Below, piece after piece: positions 1 through 8,289 of a stretch of DNA of 62,813 nucleotides. The DNA is from Nocardia thailandica NBRC 100428 (lineage in GTDB: Bacteria > Actinomycetota > Actinomycetes > Mycobacteriales > Mycobacteriaceae): NCBI RefSeq assembly GCF_000308795.1, contig NZ_BAGK01000310.1, positions 1-62,813 on the forward strand, read 5' to 3'. A program made the position numbers and the translations under genes. Positions within the stretch are counted from its first letter, which is position 1. Each line of letters begins with the position of its first letter. The notes below the pieces were generated by a model. That model was not told where the DNA came from. It did no database searches and worked only from the letters and a program-made list of their open reading frames with translations.

Positions 1-315
1 CCGCCGGGCCTCCCATCCGTCGACATCGCGCGCACGGAACTGTGCTCGCTGGACACATTTCGGGCACGCGCCAGCTTCGGTGTCACCGAACGTGGTGGGC
101 ACGACGACCCGAACGCCCTTATGGCATAGCGAGTCGACCCAGCCGTGCTCCCGGAAGTGTGGTTCCCGAGGCCAGTTGTCGAATCCGGTAGTGCGCGAGT
201 TGTGCACCGCGTGAATGGTGCCAATGTCGTCGGGGAGCCCTGGCTCTCGCCCACCTCCGGGGCTCGGAACCCACTCGTATCGCTCGAATCCAGCCCAGAG
301 CCCTTGGTGCTTCAA
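1..315 (-). CDS. Hypothetical Cys-pair protein, 3' end cut off by window edge
   Basis: The frame runs off the left edge, so only the first 105 codons are seen. I start it at a TTG because an AAAGGAG ribosome site sits about seven bases upstream and the reading stays protein-like from there. The product is hydrophilic, with no signal peptide or membrane segment. It has a Cys-His pair at residues 64-65 and a C-P-K-C pair at 84-87, which could bind a metal ion, a pattern common in small phage and plasmid proteins of actinomycetes. It is divergent from the small-gene cluster that begins at 471. I do not recognise the family. Confidence 0.6.
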   Translation of the reverse strand, partial: MKHQGLWAGFERYEWVPSPGGGREPGLPDDIGTIHAVHNSRTTGFDNWPREPHFREHGWVDSLCHKGVRVVVPTTFGDTEAGACPKCVQRAQFRARDVDGWEARR

Positions 316-470
316 AGAAGTCTCCTTTGCCGCATGGTTGCTGTTTCAACGGTACTGCGCAGGTACGACAGGTGGCGAACAGAAGTGCGGCGTGCCAAGT
401 CTGGGTTTGACATGAGTAGTGGAGTCAAGATGTGCGCATCAGCGAATGGACCCGGAGGAAGGCCGCGCCG

Positions 471-819
471 ATGACTGACCAGCCCGAACCGGAAGACGTC
501 GCCAGCGAGCCGATGATCACCCGCGACCTCCAAGCCCGCCTCGCCGCTGGCGCCCAAACCCTGCGCGACAACCCCGACGCCATCAGCCACGCCCGGCTCG
601 TCGAGCTGGTTGCCGACTGGATCGACGCTGAAGGGCTCATGTGGGAACTCACCGAACGCTACGTGCAGATCCTCAACGGCCTCCAGGTCAACGGCCAGCG
701 CGCATGCAAGGTGTCGCTCGTCGAAACCACCCGGCGGCGGAATCGCCACCCACAGCGAAACCACCCAGCACGCCGAACGCATCATCACCGCCCTCACCGC
801 GCAGGAGCCCACCGCATGA
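471..819 (+). CDS. Small helical phage-like protein, one frame break near 735
   Basis: The start ATG has a GGAGGAAGG ribosome site ten bases upstream. The first 85 or so residues are acidic and helical (for example ARLVELVADWIDAEGL). Near 735 the frame turns into Arg/His-rich nonsense, while the next frame (+1) continues sensibly to ITALTAQEPTA and a stop that overlaps the next start as ATGA. Read with one base skipped it is a protein of about 115 residues. Without the correction the frame would run into the exonuclease gene as a false fusion. The family is not recognised; position and size suggest a phage-type accessory gene. Confidence 0.5.
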
Positions 820-1313
820 CCCGGTATGCCTACGACACCGAGTTCCTTGAGGACGGCCGCACGATCGAGCGGATCCGGGAGAACGACTGGCTGCTGCGCA
901 ACATGATGCCGAGCCTGCCGATCACCGGTCGCGCGAGCCTGGACAGGTATATCGCCTACGAGCGCAACATGCTCCCGCGGCCGTCGATCAACTTCGTCAG
1001 CGTCGACACGAAAAGCGCGCTGGTGAAGCCGAAGTGGGTGATCGCGAACGAGGTCCGCGAATTCCTGCTCGCAGCACCGGACGTCGAACTGCGGGCCGAC
1101 TACGCCGCCTACGACCACGTGGCGCTCGCCCAGCTCTGGGGCCGCATGCTTGACCTCCCCGCTGGTGTGCCGATGTTCACCAACGACCTGCAGCAGGCGC
1201 CGCGGAACGCGCCGGCCGGGTTCGTGGCCCCGGAGCAGACCGAGGGACAGCACAACGCGCTCACCGACGCCAAGCACGTTCTGCATGTCCTGCATGCACT
1301 GAAGGCGCGGTGA
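816..1313 (+). CDS. DEDD-type 3'-5' exonuclease, Rv2179c-like, shortened
   Basis: The N-terminus YDTEFLEDGRTIE is the first exonuclease motif of the mycobacterial Rv2179c family of 3'-5' exoribonucleases, with Asp and Glu for metal binding. ADYAAYDHVAL supplies the second Asp motif and HNALTDAKHV the last His/Asp motif. Family members normally have a stretch like LISIGIVADDGREYYAV directly after the first motif. Here TIE is followed at once by RIRENDWLLRNMMP, so about twenty residues forming two core strands seem to be missing in frame. The metal ligands remain, but folding and activity are doubtful. The start overlaps the preceding stop as ATGA. Confidence 0.7.
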   Translation: MTRYAYDTEFLEDGRTIERIRENDWLLRNMMPSLPITGRASLDRYIAYERNMLPRPSINFVSVDTKSALVKPKWVIANEVREFLLAAPDVELRADYAAYDHVALAQLWGRMLDLPAGVPMFTNDLQQAPRNAPAGFVAPEQTEGQHNALTDAKHVLHVLHALKAR

Positions 1314-1358
1314 CCGAGTGACCGCCGAGAGGTTCGCGCCGAAGCGATCGAACGGATC

Positions 1359-1613
1359 GTGCGCGCGGAATGGGCCGAACACCACCGCGCCGAGGCGAAG
1401 CTGGACGGTCGAGCGTGGGAGTCGGAGCGACCTGCGTTCCAACACACCTACCGCCGATGGGCCGCGCGGATGGTCGACGCGCTCGGTGACCTGCTGCCCA
1501 CGGGTGTCGATGTGCAGTACGGCTGGACAGACCGAGATCCCTCCGGCGTGGTCGTGCATCGCGAACCAGCCCACCGTCGCTACGTCACCGACTGGCAGGA
1601 GCTGAACGCATGA
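1359..1613 (+). CDS. Small hypothetical protein, probably longer at its N-terminus
   Basis: The clean frame starts at GTG 1359 and encodes 84 residues with a Trp-rich, acidic sequence (AEWAEHHRAEAK, DVQYGWTDRDPSG). Upstream in the same frame the sequence still reads EVRAEAIERIV without a start codon, while GTG 1318 in another frame reads MTAE. The true gene therefore probably begins at 1318, five bases after the exonuclease stop, and crosses a one-base break near 1329. Its stop overlaps the next ATG. Family unknown; it belongs to the same run of small overlapping genes. Confidence 0.5.
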   Translation: MRAEWAEHHRAEAKLDGRAWESERPAFQHTYRRWAARMVDALGDLLPTGVDVQYGWTDRDPSGVVVHREPAHRRYVTDWQELNA

Positions 1614-1998
1614 CCGCCGACACCCCTGACCTGACCGTCGCCGAGTTCGAGCAGATCCGCGAGGCGACGATCCAGCACTCCTACACCTGCGCGATCGACT
1701 TGGACTTCGGCCGGCTGGTGGATGTGGTGAACCTCGCCATCGCACGCACCAAGCAGCTCGGGGCGTTGCGTGCCGAGACCCAGCAGAACTACTCGGCGAT
1801 CCACGCCAAACAGCAGCGCGATGCCGAACGCATCCGCCAGCTGGAAGTCACCCTGTCCGCGGGGGAGTGGGTGTTCAGCACGGCCGACGTCGAAAAGGTG
1901 CTCGCCGACGGCCTCTCGTCCATCACGCCGGCGCGCACCAGCGCATGCAAGACGCCATCGCGCGCGCCCGCCGACGTAGGGAGAACCCCGATGCCTGA
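1610..1998 (+). CDS. Small helical protein, one frame break near 1915
   Basis: It starts with an ATGA overlap on the previous gene. About 100 residues are good helical sequence (LRAETQQNYSAIHAKQQRDA). After VEKVLADGL the open frame becomes unlikely, whereas the frame shifted by one base reads VHHAGAHQRMQDAIARARRR and stops at 1998, overlapping the next start at 1991. The corrected protein has about 128 residues. The basic C-terminal tail and coiled central part suggest a small nucleic-acid or structural protein, but I do not recognise it. Confidence 0.45.
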
Positions 1999-2116
1999 AA
2001 TGTCCGTCAAGGACACGGCCATCATGGCCTTGCCCACCGATACCCCCGAGGATCTCGAACGGAAGGCGATCCAGATGCGGGAAGTCCTCACCTCACACGG
2101 CGCCCCCCGCACATGA
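1991..2116 (+). CDS. 41-residue hypothetical protein
   Basis: This short frame begins MPEMSVKDTAIMALP inside the end of the preceding gene and ends at a stop that shares ATGA with the next start. The tight overlaps on both sides, typical of this cluster, are the main support. The sequence is amphipathic helical and not recognised. Confidence 0.4.
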   Translation: MPEMSVKDTAIMALPTDTPEDLERKAIQMREVLTSHGAPRT

Positions 2117-2220
2117 TCGAGGAAGGCATCAGGCTCTGGACAGCGATAGCTCTGGACATGCGAGAGAAGAGCTTCCGCACCTTCGGCGAGTGGCACACGT
2201 ACATGGCGGCCGACCGGTGA
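2113..2220 (+). CDS. 35-residue hypothetical protein
   Basis: It starts at an ATGA overlap with the preceding stop and encodes MIEEGIRLWTAIALDMREK followed by an aromatic C-terminus (FGEWHTYMAADR). No homologue is recognised. Support comes from the overlap pattern and natural composition only. Confidence 0.4.
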   Translation: MIEEGIRLWTAIALDMREKSFRTFGEWHTYMAADR

Positions 2221-2252
2221 CCGGCCACGATCCTGACTCTCTGGGAGGCAGC

Positions 2253-2476
2253 ATGAGCATGTCCCGTCGCGTACGCGCGTCGAAACCCACCACGAATGGG
2301 TCGTCCCGCTGTACGCCGGCCGCGTCGCGGTCGGTGACATCCTCGAAGCCGTCGCGTTCGCCCGCAGCGGATACGCCGCGCACCACGGCAGCATCCCCAC
2401 CTCCGACGACTGGGCGCACGTCACCCACGAGGACGACCGGCTGGTCGTCTTCTTCACCACCAGCGAGGTCAAATGA
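2253..2476 (+). CDS. Small hypothetical protein, frame break near 2280
   Basis: A GGGAGG ribosome site precedes ATG 2253. After about ten codons the sensible reading moves by one base and continues VETHHEWVVPLYAGRVAV to a stop that overlaps the next ATG. The corrected protein is about 74 residues, acidic and rich in His and aromatics. It lies in the run of phage-like genes and is not recognised. Confidence 0.4.
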
Positions 2477-2700
2477 CCACCCGAACCCGCACCGCCGCCG
2501 CGGTACTCGCTCTCACCGTGCTCGCCGGCGCAGGAGCAACCGCCTGCAACCGGCCGACGCGCTGGTGCGAACTCGACCGCGGTGACGTGCTCGTCGCCGA
2601 CTCCTACTGCGATGCCGGGCTGCCCGGCTTCGAGTGGGAACCCGACCACGACAAGCCCAAGCACAAGAAGAAGCCGAACAAGGCGAAGGCGAGCCACTGA
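2473..2700 (+). CDS. Small secreted protein with Lys-rich tail
   Basis: The 75-residue product begins MTTRTRTAAAVLALTVLAG, a signal-peptide-like start with an Ala/Leu core, followed by ATACNRP. That could be a weak lipobox, although the -3 and -2 positions are unusual. The mature part has three cysteines and ends in a Lys-rich tail (KPKHKKKPNKAKASH). Start and stop both overlap neighbours. It is probably exported or membrane-attached; function unknown. Confidence 0.55.
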   Translation: MTTRTRTAAAVLALTVLAGAGATACNRPTRWCELDRGDVLVADSYCDAGLPGFEWEPDHDKPKHKKKPNKAKASH

Positions 2701-3076
2701 TGGGCTGGGCAGTCGGATAGGACGCCAACTGGCGGCGCGACATCGGATACGGCGTGTCTGCAACCTGCGACCAGACCGGTTGCGGCGCCGAAATCCACCG
2801 CGGCCTCGCCTACGTGTGCGGTGGCGAACCGTACAGCGGGAAACAGGCTGCGGGCTCTACATCTGCGCCAACCACCTAGCCTTCCTGCTCGACGGCGAGG
2901 ACGACGCGCTCCACATCGACGGCGAGCAGCGCTGCGACCGGTGCCTGAGCGACGAGGAACCCTTCACCCCGACGCCGGACCGGCCGGAGTGGATCACACA
3001 CAAACTGACCGACCCGAGCTGGCAGCGGTGGCGCGACGAACACCCCGACGAAGTGCGGAAGCTCACCGCTACCTAA
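2700..3076 (+). pseudogene. Cys-rich hypothetical protein broken by a stop and a shift
   Basis: ATG 2700 overlaps the preceding stop. The frame MGWAVG meets TAG at 2718 but continues sensibly as DANWRRDIGYGVSATCD, then shifts by one base near 2840 into ETGCGLYICANHLAFLL and runs to 3076. The restored protein of about 125 residues has paired cysteines (CDQTGCG, C-RCLSDEEPF) that look like a zinc-binding fold. Two lesions in one short gene argue for decay or for poor sequence here; other genes in the cluster show the same kind of one-base break. Confidence 0.5.
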
Positions 3077-3096
3077 ATGGTGATGACGGAAGCACC

Positions 3097-3501
3097 CTAT
3101 TCGCGCGGGAACAGCAGGTTCGAGACCCATCCTGGACGCCGCCGCAGCTCCGCCGATGCACGCAACGCTTGCTCCGCCGTCACCGGAGCGGCGGCAGCGA
3201 AGCCCGGAATTCGCACGACGCCACGCGCGATGCGCGCCTGCATATCCTCGATCTTCTTCGTGTCACGACCTGCGTCATAGAGAATCGAGCACAGATCGTC
3301 GAACGGGTCTGGCGGGGTTTGCCTGTCCCGAATGATGATCCGACACCACCGCATAGATTTCGATGTCGCCATCGGCAACAGGTCGACTCGCTCGATGTCA
3401 CCGATCGGGACACTGACCGGTGACTGCTTGGCCTTCCACCGCGGATGGTGGTCGAAATGCTCGAACACCAGGTGGGTAGGTGTCCACGTCAACGACTTCA
3501 C
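3097..3501 (-). CDS. Hypothetical protein, weakly DUF4429-like
   Basis: A GTG-started 134-residue protein. The N-terminal part (WTPTHLVFEHFDHHPRWKAK, then VSVPIGDIERVDLLP) has the strand pattern of short PH-like DUF4429 domains, but the match is from memory and weak. The C-terminal half is helical and contains EQALRASAELRRRPGWV, which resembles a short C-terminal helical hairpin. No signal or membrane segment is seen. It follows the AlbA_2 gene by nine bases on the same strand and is probably co-transcribed with it. Confidence 0.55.
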   Translation of the reverse strand: MKSLTWTPTHLVFEHFDHHPRWKAKQSPVSVPIGDIERVDLLPMATSKSMRWCRIIIRDRQTPPDPFDDLCSILYDAGRDTKKIEDMQARIARGVVRIPGFAAAAPVTAEQALRASAELRRRPGWVSNLLFPRE

Positions 3502-3510
3502 GATGGCAAC

Positions 3511-4572
3511 CTACCCCCGCCGTCGGGTCTTTGCGTCAGCGTGTCCGTCGGATGTCCAGAACCCTTCACGGCGTTTGACCACGGGAAACGTAATGATCTC
3601 CCCCTGATCATTAAGGACACGGGACAGTCTATGTCGTATCGTCGTGGCCTGCTCTGACCCGCTAATCGGCAGGAACACACTCAGATCGATCCATCGTGAA
3701 GCGGCCACTGCATAGTGAACGTTGGCTGGCACCCGGAAAATGCAGCTGACCCGGACGATGTCAGGGGCGCACACGATCAGTCCGATGCCACGGTCAGTTG
3801 CGCCGTAGGGGTTGAACTGCGTGCTGCTTTCGAAACCCGATGAGGTCATGAACCTCGTGCCCGAGATGTCGAGCTCGTCTCCTTCGGAGGTGGTTAGAGT
3901 CAGTCGCTGCCGATAGGCCGGAAAGAACGTATGGGTACCTGGTGTCGTGTCGATGAGGAGTGATGCGTTGAAGTCGAGTGCCGACGGGGGCTCGGGCACG
4001 GTGGCTTCCATCTCGGCGTACAGGCGACACTCCGCCCGTATGACGTCGAGCTGTGGAACGGACGCGTGATACCGCAGAGCCGACAGTAGTTCGGCACGCG
4101 TAGCGGTACGGTTGGTCGTCCCCTCGCGCCACGGGATAGCCGCGGTCGCCCACCGATATCCACTATGCGGATTATTCGGGTCTCGAGGCGCCTTGGGCAG
4201 TTTTACGAGGTATGGCGCTTGGTCGGTCTCGAACTGCAAGGCCATCACCGATCCGTGGTCGGTGACGACGCGAAGCGTTTTCATCGACGGTGCCACGCCG
4301 TACGCGAAGTCGCCCTGCATCTGCTGCCACCAGCTTGCGGGGTCGGTGTCGTCCAAAGGGATGATCTTGTGGGAACCTTCGCAGAGCCCGATGATCCACA
4401 GGATCGGTTGACCGCCAGCGGCGTTCGCCATACCTGCTAGCTGGCCTGCCTTGTCCAGCTTCGGCCATTCACGCTTCGCCTCGACGGTGTCGTCTTCGAC
4501 CTTGCCGCCGGCGATGACATGGTTGACGATCTCGTTCACTCGGATCTCGAGCTGGACCTTGTTCACGAACAT
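3511..4572 (-). CDS. AlbA_2/Schlafen-like domain protein
   Basis: The N-terminal 60 residues include VEDDTVEAKREWP followed by AGQLAGMANAAGGQPIL and WIIG, the Glu-x-Lys and Met-Ala-Asn-x-x-Gly-Gly pattern of the AlbA_2 (Schlafen AlbA) family, which occurs in putative DNA- or RNA-binding and antiviral proteins. The remaining 290 residues are a mixed alpha/beta region without a motif known to me; there is no obvious AAA or helix-turn-helix part. It is the first gene of a two-gene minus-strand unit with the 3097-3501 gene. A defence or regulatory role is possible but is inference. Confidence 0.65.
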   Translation of the reverse strand: MFVNKVQLEIRVNEIVNHVIAGGKVEDDTVEAKREWPKLDKAGQLAGMANAAGGQPILWIIGLCEGSHKIIPLDDTDPASWWQQMQGDFAYGVAPSMKTLRVVTDHGSVMALQFETDQAPYLVKLPKAPRDPNNPHSGYRWATAAIPWREGTTNRTATRAELLSALRYHASVPQLDVIRAECRLYAEMEATVPEPPSALDFNASLLIDTTPGTHTFFPAYRQRLTLTTSEGDELDISGTRFMTSSGFESSTQFNPYGATDRGIGLIVCAPDIVRVSCIFRVPANVHYAVAASRWIDLSVFLPISGSEQATTIRHRLSRVLNDQGEIITFPVVKRREGFWTSDGHADAKTRRRG

Positions 4573-4752
4573 CCAAGGTACTGAGCCAGCCGAGAGTCAG
4601 CGAGGGTTTTGACGGCGGATGGGTCCCCCGATCGCCTGCGCTGAGTGTGTCGGCGGTCCTGCAACGAACCCGCACTGTGCGACGATGCACCCCAGGAAAC
4701 AGGGGGCTACCAGTGATTTCGTGACGCTCCCTAACCATCTGGAGGGAACACG

Positions 4753-5289
4753 TTGAAGACCCGACATCTCATCACGGCCGCGCTTGCCGCGACCGTGCTC
4801 ACCCTGACCGGCTGCTCATCCGACGAGCCGGAGAAGACAACCGCCCCATTCGTGCCCCTGTCCACCACAGCCGCGGCCCCGGCGGTGTCGACCAGCGTCG
4901 CGAAGACCCCTGGCGTGTACGCGCCCACCGACACCGGCGTCAGCAAGAGCACCGGCGTCGAGGTGACGATCCTGTCCGTCGAGGACGTGGTGTCGAAGTA
5001 CGGGCCGGTGACCGTGTTCACATTCCAGCTGTACAACGGTGGGGACAAGGTGATGGAGGACTACAACTGGCCCACACCGAAACTTGTGTACGGTCCACCC
5101 GGATCCCCGGCCGAGCAGGTGTTCTCGGGGTCGGAGGGGTATGGGGACGGTATGACCGGCGCGCTTCCGCCCGGCATGCGCCAGACGGTGAAGCACGCGT
5201 TCAAGGTCACCAAGTCGGAGCTCAACCCGGCCGTGCTTACTCTCGGTTCGGTGATCTGGCAGGGCGACTGGACCGCCTTCCACCGCTGA
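4753..5289 (+). CDS. Secreted lipoprotein
   Basis: It starts at a TTG preceded by GGAGGG. The N-terminus MKTRHLITAALAATVLTLTG-C is a signal peptide ending in a clear lipobox (LTGC, lipidated Cys about residue 21). A Thr/Ala/Pro linker follows, then an Ig-like beta domain (VEVTILSVEDVVS, VFTFQLYNGGD, LPPGMRQTVKHAFKV) like DUF4352 domains of cell-surface proteins. It should sit on the outer face of the membrane. It stands alone, and a strong hairpin terminator lies 16 bases after its stop. Function unknown. Confidence 0.75.
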   Translation: MKTRHLITAALAATVLTLTGCSSDEPEKTTAPFVPLSTTAAAPAVSTSVAKTPGVYAPTDTGVSKSTGVEVTILSVEDVVSKYGPVTVFTFQLYNGGDKVMEDYNWPTPKLVYGPPGSPAEQVFSGSEGYGDGMTGALPPGMRQTVKHAFKVTKSELNPAVLTLGSVIWQGDWTAFHR

Positions 5290-5304
5290 CCCTGGCGACA
5301 GCCA

Positions 5305-5336
5305 GAAGCCCCCACCCTCTACAAGGTGGGGGCTTC
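5305..5336 (+). terminator. Hairpin terminator after the lipoprotein gene
   Basis: A perfect 12-bp stem (GAAGCCCCCACC at 5305-5316 pairing with 5325-5336) encloses an 8-base loop. There is no long T run, as is usual in GC-rich actinobacteria. Confidence 0.75.
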
Positions 5337-5449
5337 ACTGTGAACACCAGGCCCGGCCGCCTGGACGGGAACCCGCCGACTGTGGGTCGCCCCGGCTGTG
5401 GACCGGTCGGTACCGGCGTTCGCAGCTGGCAGCTAGCCGCGGCCGGCCG

Positions 5450-6492
5450 TGCGGCTCCACTACCGACAGCGACGGCCGCTACTACATGCTGCCGATGCTC
5501 GACGCCTGGACCGACGTCTTCGCAGCGCCGGGCAAACGCACCACCGGCACCGGGCCCCAGGACTACGTGCTCGTCGGTCCCGGATACGACGGCAACCTGC
5601 CCGACGGCATCCCTGTCATCCATGCTCCGACGCCGCACGTTTGGATCATCGCCCGACCACAGACCAACGGCCCCGCCGACTACGCCGCGGTCAACGCGTT
5701 CCAGGACGGTCTACAGATCACCACGCTCGGCAAGCGCGCCCCGTTTGAACCCGACCCCACCGTCGACACCAGCGTCGAGCCACTGCATGTGGTCGACGGC
5801 CTGTCCGCGGTCGACTTCTTCACCCGGGCGAGCGCGGCTCTGGCTGTCAAGCCCCCACACAGTACCGACTACTCGCAGCTGTACCGGCTCGCACTGCTGG
5901 GCATCGCCCCCGGGGGCAAATTCGATGCGGGCGCGTTCGACGCCGAGGCGATGGCTCAGATCGAGGCCGGTGTCGAGGACGCTCAGGCTGCGATCACCCG
6001 TGCTCCGCGCACTCTGCTGTCGCCGGTCGATGGCTGGGTAACTCTGCCCACGGGAGTCTACGGCAACGACTATCTCGTTCGCGCGGCGATTGCCAAGGCC
6101 GGGCTCGGCGCCAACCCACCCGAGGACGCCATCTACTCGCTGATGCCGACGGTGCGGCGCCCGTCGGCGAGGCCGACTACACCATCCACTTCGACGCGGA
6201 CACGCTCCCACCCGTCGACGCCTTCTGGTCGATCACCATGTACGGCGCCGAAGGGTTCCAGAGTCCCAACGAACTGGACCGCTTCGCCATCGGCGACCGC
6301 GACGACCTCCGCTACGGCGCTGACGGCTCCCTGGATATCCACATCTCCCACACCAACCCCGGACCCGACCACGAATCCAACTGGCTTCCAGCCCCTTTGG
6401 GACCGCTCGGCATCACGCTGCGCCTCTACGCTCCCCATTTCGCCGCACTCGACCGCTCCTGGACGCCACCACCGGTACACCGGGTCCGGTGA
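5450..6492 (+). pseudogene. DUF1254/DUF1214 protein, truncated and frameshifted
   Basis: The first readable part SDGRYYMLPMLDAWTDVF and the following GPGYDGNLPDGIPVIHAPTP and IARPQTNG are typical of DUF1254. The C-terminal part YTIHFDADTLPPVDAFWSIT, with MYGAEGFQSPNELDRFAIGD, is DUF1214. The N-terminal quarter of DUF1254 is missing: upstream of about 5450 the reading no longer matches. A one-base break near 6150 separates the two domains. Family members are secreted or envelope proteins of unknown activity. With its 5' end gone and no start site, this is best read as a remnant. Confidence 0.75.
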
Positions 6493-6837
6493 TCACACGT
6501 GCATGACCCCAGCACATTCCGTGGCGGAACAGTCTCCGGGAGGTGCTCGACAGACCAACAGGTCAGGACCCAGTCTTGTCCTTCCTGGACCCAGTCCCGA
6601 ACCCAGCGGTGAACGCGGGGCCACAGGACGCGAACCCGGGGGAGCCCACGTCCGACCACGCTTACCCGGCGCGACGAGGAACGATCAAGCCGCGCCGGAG
6701 TTGTGGCCCGTGTAGTTGGTCTACCTGGGCATGAGCTGATGAAACACCGCGAATGCGGCGCGGCATTCCTTCCCTGCTGTGTCGCGGTCCTATTCTGCGG
6801 ACGACCAGAGGTTTCCTTCGAGGTGAGGTAGGCGCTC
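6493..6837. other. Intergenic, nothing recognised
   Basis: Neither strand shows a convincing gene between the DUF1214 remnant and the YegP-like gene. Only a weak GAATGC/GCATTC hairpin near 6750 was noticed. Confidence 0.5.
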
Positions 6838-7026
6838 ATGGCAGCTGGCAAGTTCGAGATCTTCACTGATGCGGCAGGCAAGGCGCGGTGGCGGCTCAAG
6901 GCTGGCAACGGGGAAACGATTGCGGCCAGCCAGGCGTATGAGTCCAAGGACGGGGCGAAGAAGGGCATCGCTTCGGTGCAGAACAGCGCGCCGGGTGCGG
7001 AGATCGTCGATCTCACCACCAAGTAG
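6838..7026 (+). CDS. YegP-like DUF1508 protein
   Basis: A GAGGTGAGGTAG ribosome site precedes the ATG. The 62 residues form one DUF1508 unit: GKFEIFTDAAGKARWRLKA, then NGETIAASQAYESKDGAKKG and IASVQNSAPGAEIVDLT, the usual beta-beta-beta-alpha order. The family's cellular role is poorly defined; it is a short cytosolic protein present in many actinomycetes. It is a single-gene unit facing the minus-strand XRE gene. Confidence 0.85.
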   Translation: MAAGKFEIFTDAAGKARWRLKAGNGETIAASQAYESKDGAKKGIASVQNSAPGAEIVDLTTK

Positions 7027-7145
7027 CGGGGTGCTGTGCTGCTGACGGCCGGTCACGGGCCGATATCGTTGAGAGGGGTATCCAGGCGGGGTCGGGCGTC
7101 GAATACGGGGTGACCTGGGATTCGGGCGAACCTCAGGTCGCCGGA

Positions 7146-7199
7146 GCTCCCAGGGTTGTCGGGTAGGCCAGCCGCCTCACCTTTGACAACCCTGGGAGC
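7146..7199. repeat. 15-bp perfect inverted repeat
   Basis: GCTCCCAGGGTTGTC at 7146-7160 is mirrored exactly at 7185-7199 with 24 bases between. It may be a bidirectional terminator, but the long spacer also fits a protein-binding or element-end site. Confidence 0.6.
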
Positions 7200-7314
7200 G
7201 TCGAGAGGGCTGGAATGTGCCCGGCTCACGCCGGCCGGCCCGCTGTGGGGAAGAACAGGTGGGCGGGGGCAGGTCCGCAATCGGTTTCCGTGCGGCTCAC
7301 AGCCCTGCCGCCGC

Positions 7315-7350
7315 CCACCGCCCCACGTCCGACGAGCCGTGGGGCGGTGG
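7315..7350. terminator. 12-bp perfect hairpin
   Basis: CCACCGCCCCAC at 7315-7326 pairs exactly with 7339-7350 around a 12-base loop. It lies downstream of the minus-strand XRE gene and of the plus-strand YegP-like gene, so it could end either transcript. No T run. Confidence 0.5.
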
Positions 7351-7482
7351 TGGGCCGGGCGTGGTCAGTGGGCCGAGCCGGAACGAGGCAGGCCTCACCA
7401 GACCTCGTGGTAGACCGGCGGGATTGCAGGCTTCGCTGTGGTAGCAGTGGCCAGTTGGGCACACAGGGCGGGGCTAGCTTGG

Positions 7483-8289
7483 CTACGCGGACGGACCCGG
7501 AGAAGGGACCCTTTCGGCGGTGATGAGCTGCACACGGTGTGGTGGTATCCAGTCTGTGAACCCGACGCGGAAGGACGCGTGCTGGCCGGATCTGTCCCGG
7601 GCGTGGATGAGATCTTGCAGGGGCCGGCCGTATTCGACGCGTATGGGGCCGGACCAAAGCCGCTGGAATTCGGGGATGGCGATCAGCTGGCGCAGCAGCC
7701 GATTGGTGTGCGGGGAGTCGCGGAAACGGCCAGCTGAGGCGCGCAGGCAGGCGACGGTGTGGGCGCGTTCGTGTTCGATGTCGAGCAGGATCTCTTCGGC
7801 GGCTTGGCTGAACTGCCATAGTGCCAGCGACTGTAGTTCGTCTATGCCAGAGAGGGTTTCGTGGAAGACCCTATTTGCGAACAGTACGTTCCATAGTGGG
7901 TCGACGTAGGCGCCGAGGATGCCGCGACGATCCAGGTGGTCGAGTTGTTCGCGCAGGATCGGATCGGCCTGGATTCGTGCGCGTACGTTGCTGTCGGCGT
8001 CGAGGTGTTCTGCTGGGGAGCTGAGTTCGCGTAGGTGGCGGGTCAGGTCCTCGTCGGCGTCGTAGGCGGTGACGAGGTGTTCGATCATTTGCTCGGTCGG
8101 GCGGTGGCCGTTCTCGAGGCGGGCAAGATGGGCGCGGCTGATGGCGGCGACATCGTCACGCGTGAGTCCCAAGTCGTCGCGAATTCGCCTAACGGTGTCG
8201 GCGAAATTGGGCACGATTGCCCAATTGTTGCGGCGCGAAGTTTTCCGGTTTTCGATCCGCTTGCTACGGGTTTTCGATCGCTTTGTCAT
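7483..8289 (-). CDS. XRE-family regulator with MmyB-like ligand domain
   Basis: Residues about 28-80 form the helix-turn-helix (FADTVRRIRDDLGLTRDDVA, then AHLARLENGHRPTEQMIEHL). The following 180 residues, with ILGAYVDPLWNVLFANRVF and LWQFSQAAEEILLDIEHERA, match the MmyB-like PAS-type ligand domain often fused to such repressors. A basic N-terminal extension (MTKRSKTRSKRIENRK) precedes the HTH. The gene is divergent from the transfer operon, with an array of ATGACTCAT half-sites between them, so it is the best candidate for the operon's controller and possibly for self-regulation. Confidence 0.85.
   Translation of the reverse strand: MTKRSKTRSKRIENRKTSRRNNWAIVPNFADTVRRIRDDLGLTRDDVAAISRAHLARLENGHRPTEQMIEHLVTAYDADEDLTRHLRELSSPAEHLDADSNVRARIQADPILREQLDHLDRRGILGAYVDPLWNVLFANRVFHETLSGIDELQSLALWQFSQAAEEILLDIEHERAHTVACLRASAGRFRDSPHTNRLLRQLIAIPEFQRLWSGPIRVEYGRPLQDLIHARDRSGQHASFRVGFTDWIPPHRVQLITAERVPSPGPSA

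Larger units (their letters stand above)
7027..7482. other. Convergent intergenic region with inverted repeats
   Basis: No gene is supported here. Two perfect inverted repeats (listed separately) lie between the ends of the YegP-like and XRE genes, as expected for terminators of converging transcripts. Open frames in this stretch have unnatural composition. Confidence 0.5.

Noticed and set aside
432..1313. 293-residue fusion of the first small gene with the exonuclease
   Set aside because: The joining segment is Arg/His-rich nonsense and the alternative frame ends exactly at the exonuclease start codon.
312..1745. 477-codon minus-strand frame
   Set aside because: It is Arg/Pro-rich, has no ribosome site and runs antisense to several overlapping plus-strand genes with natural composition.
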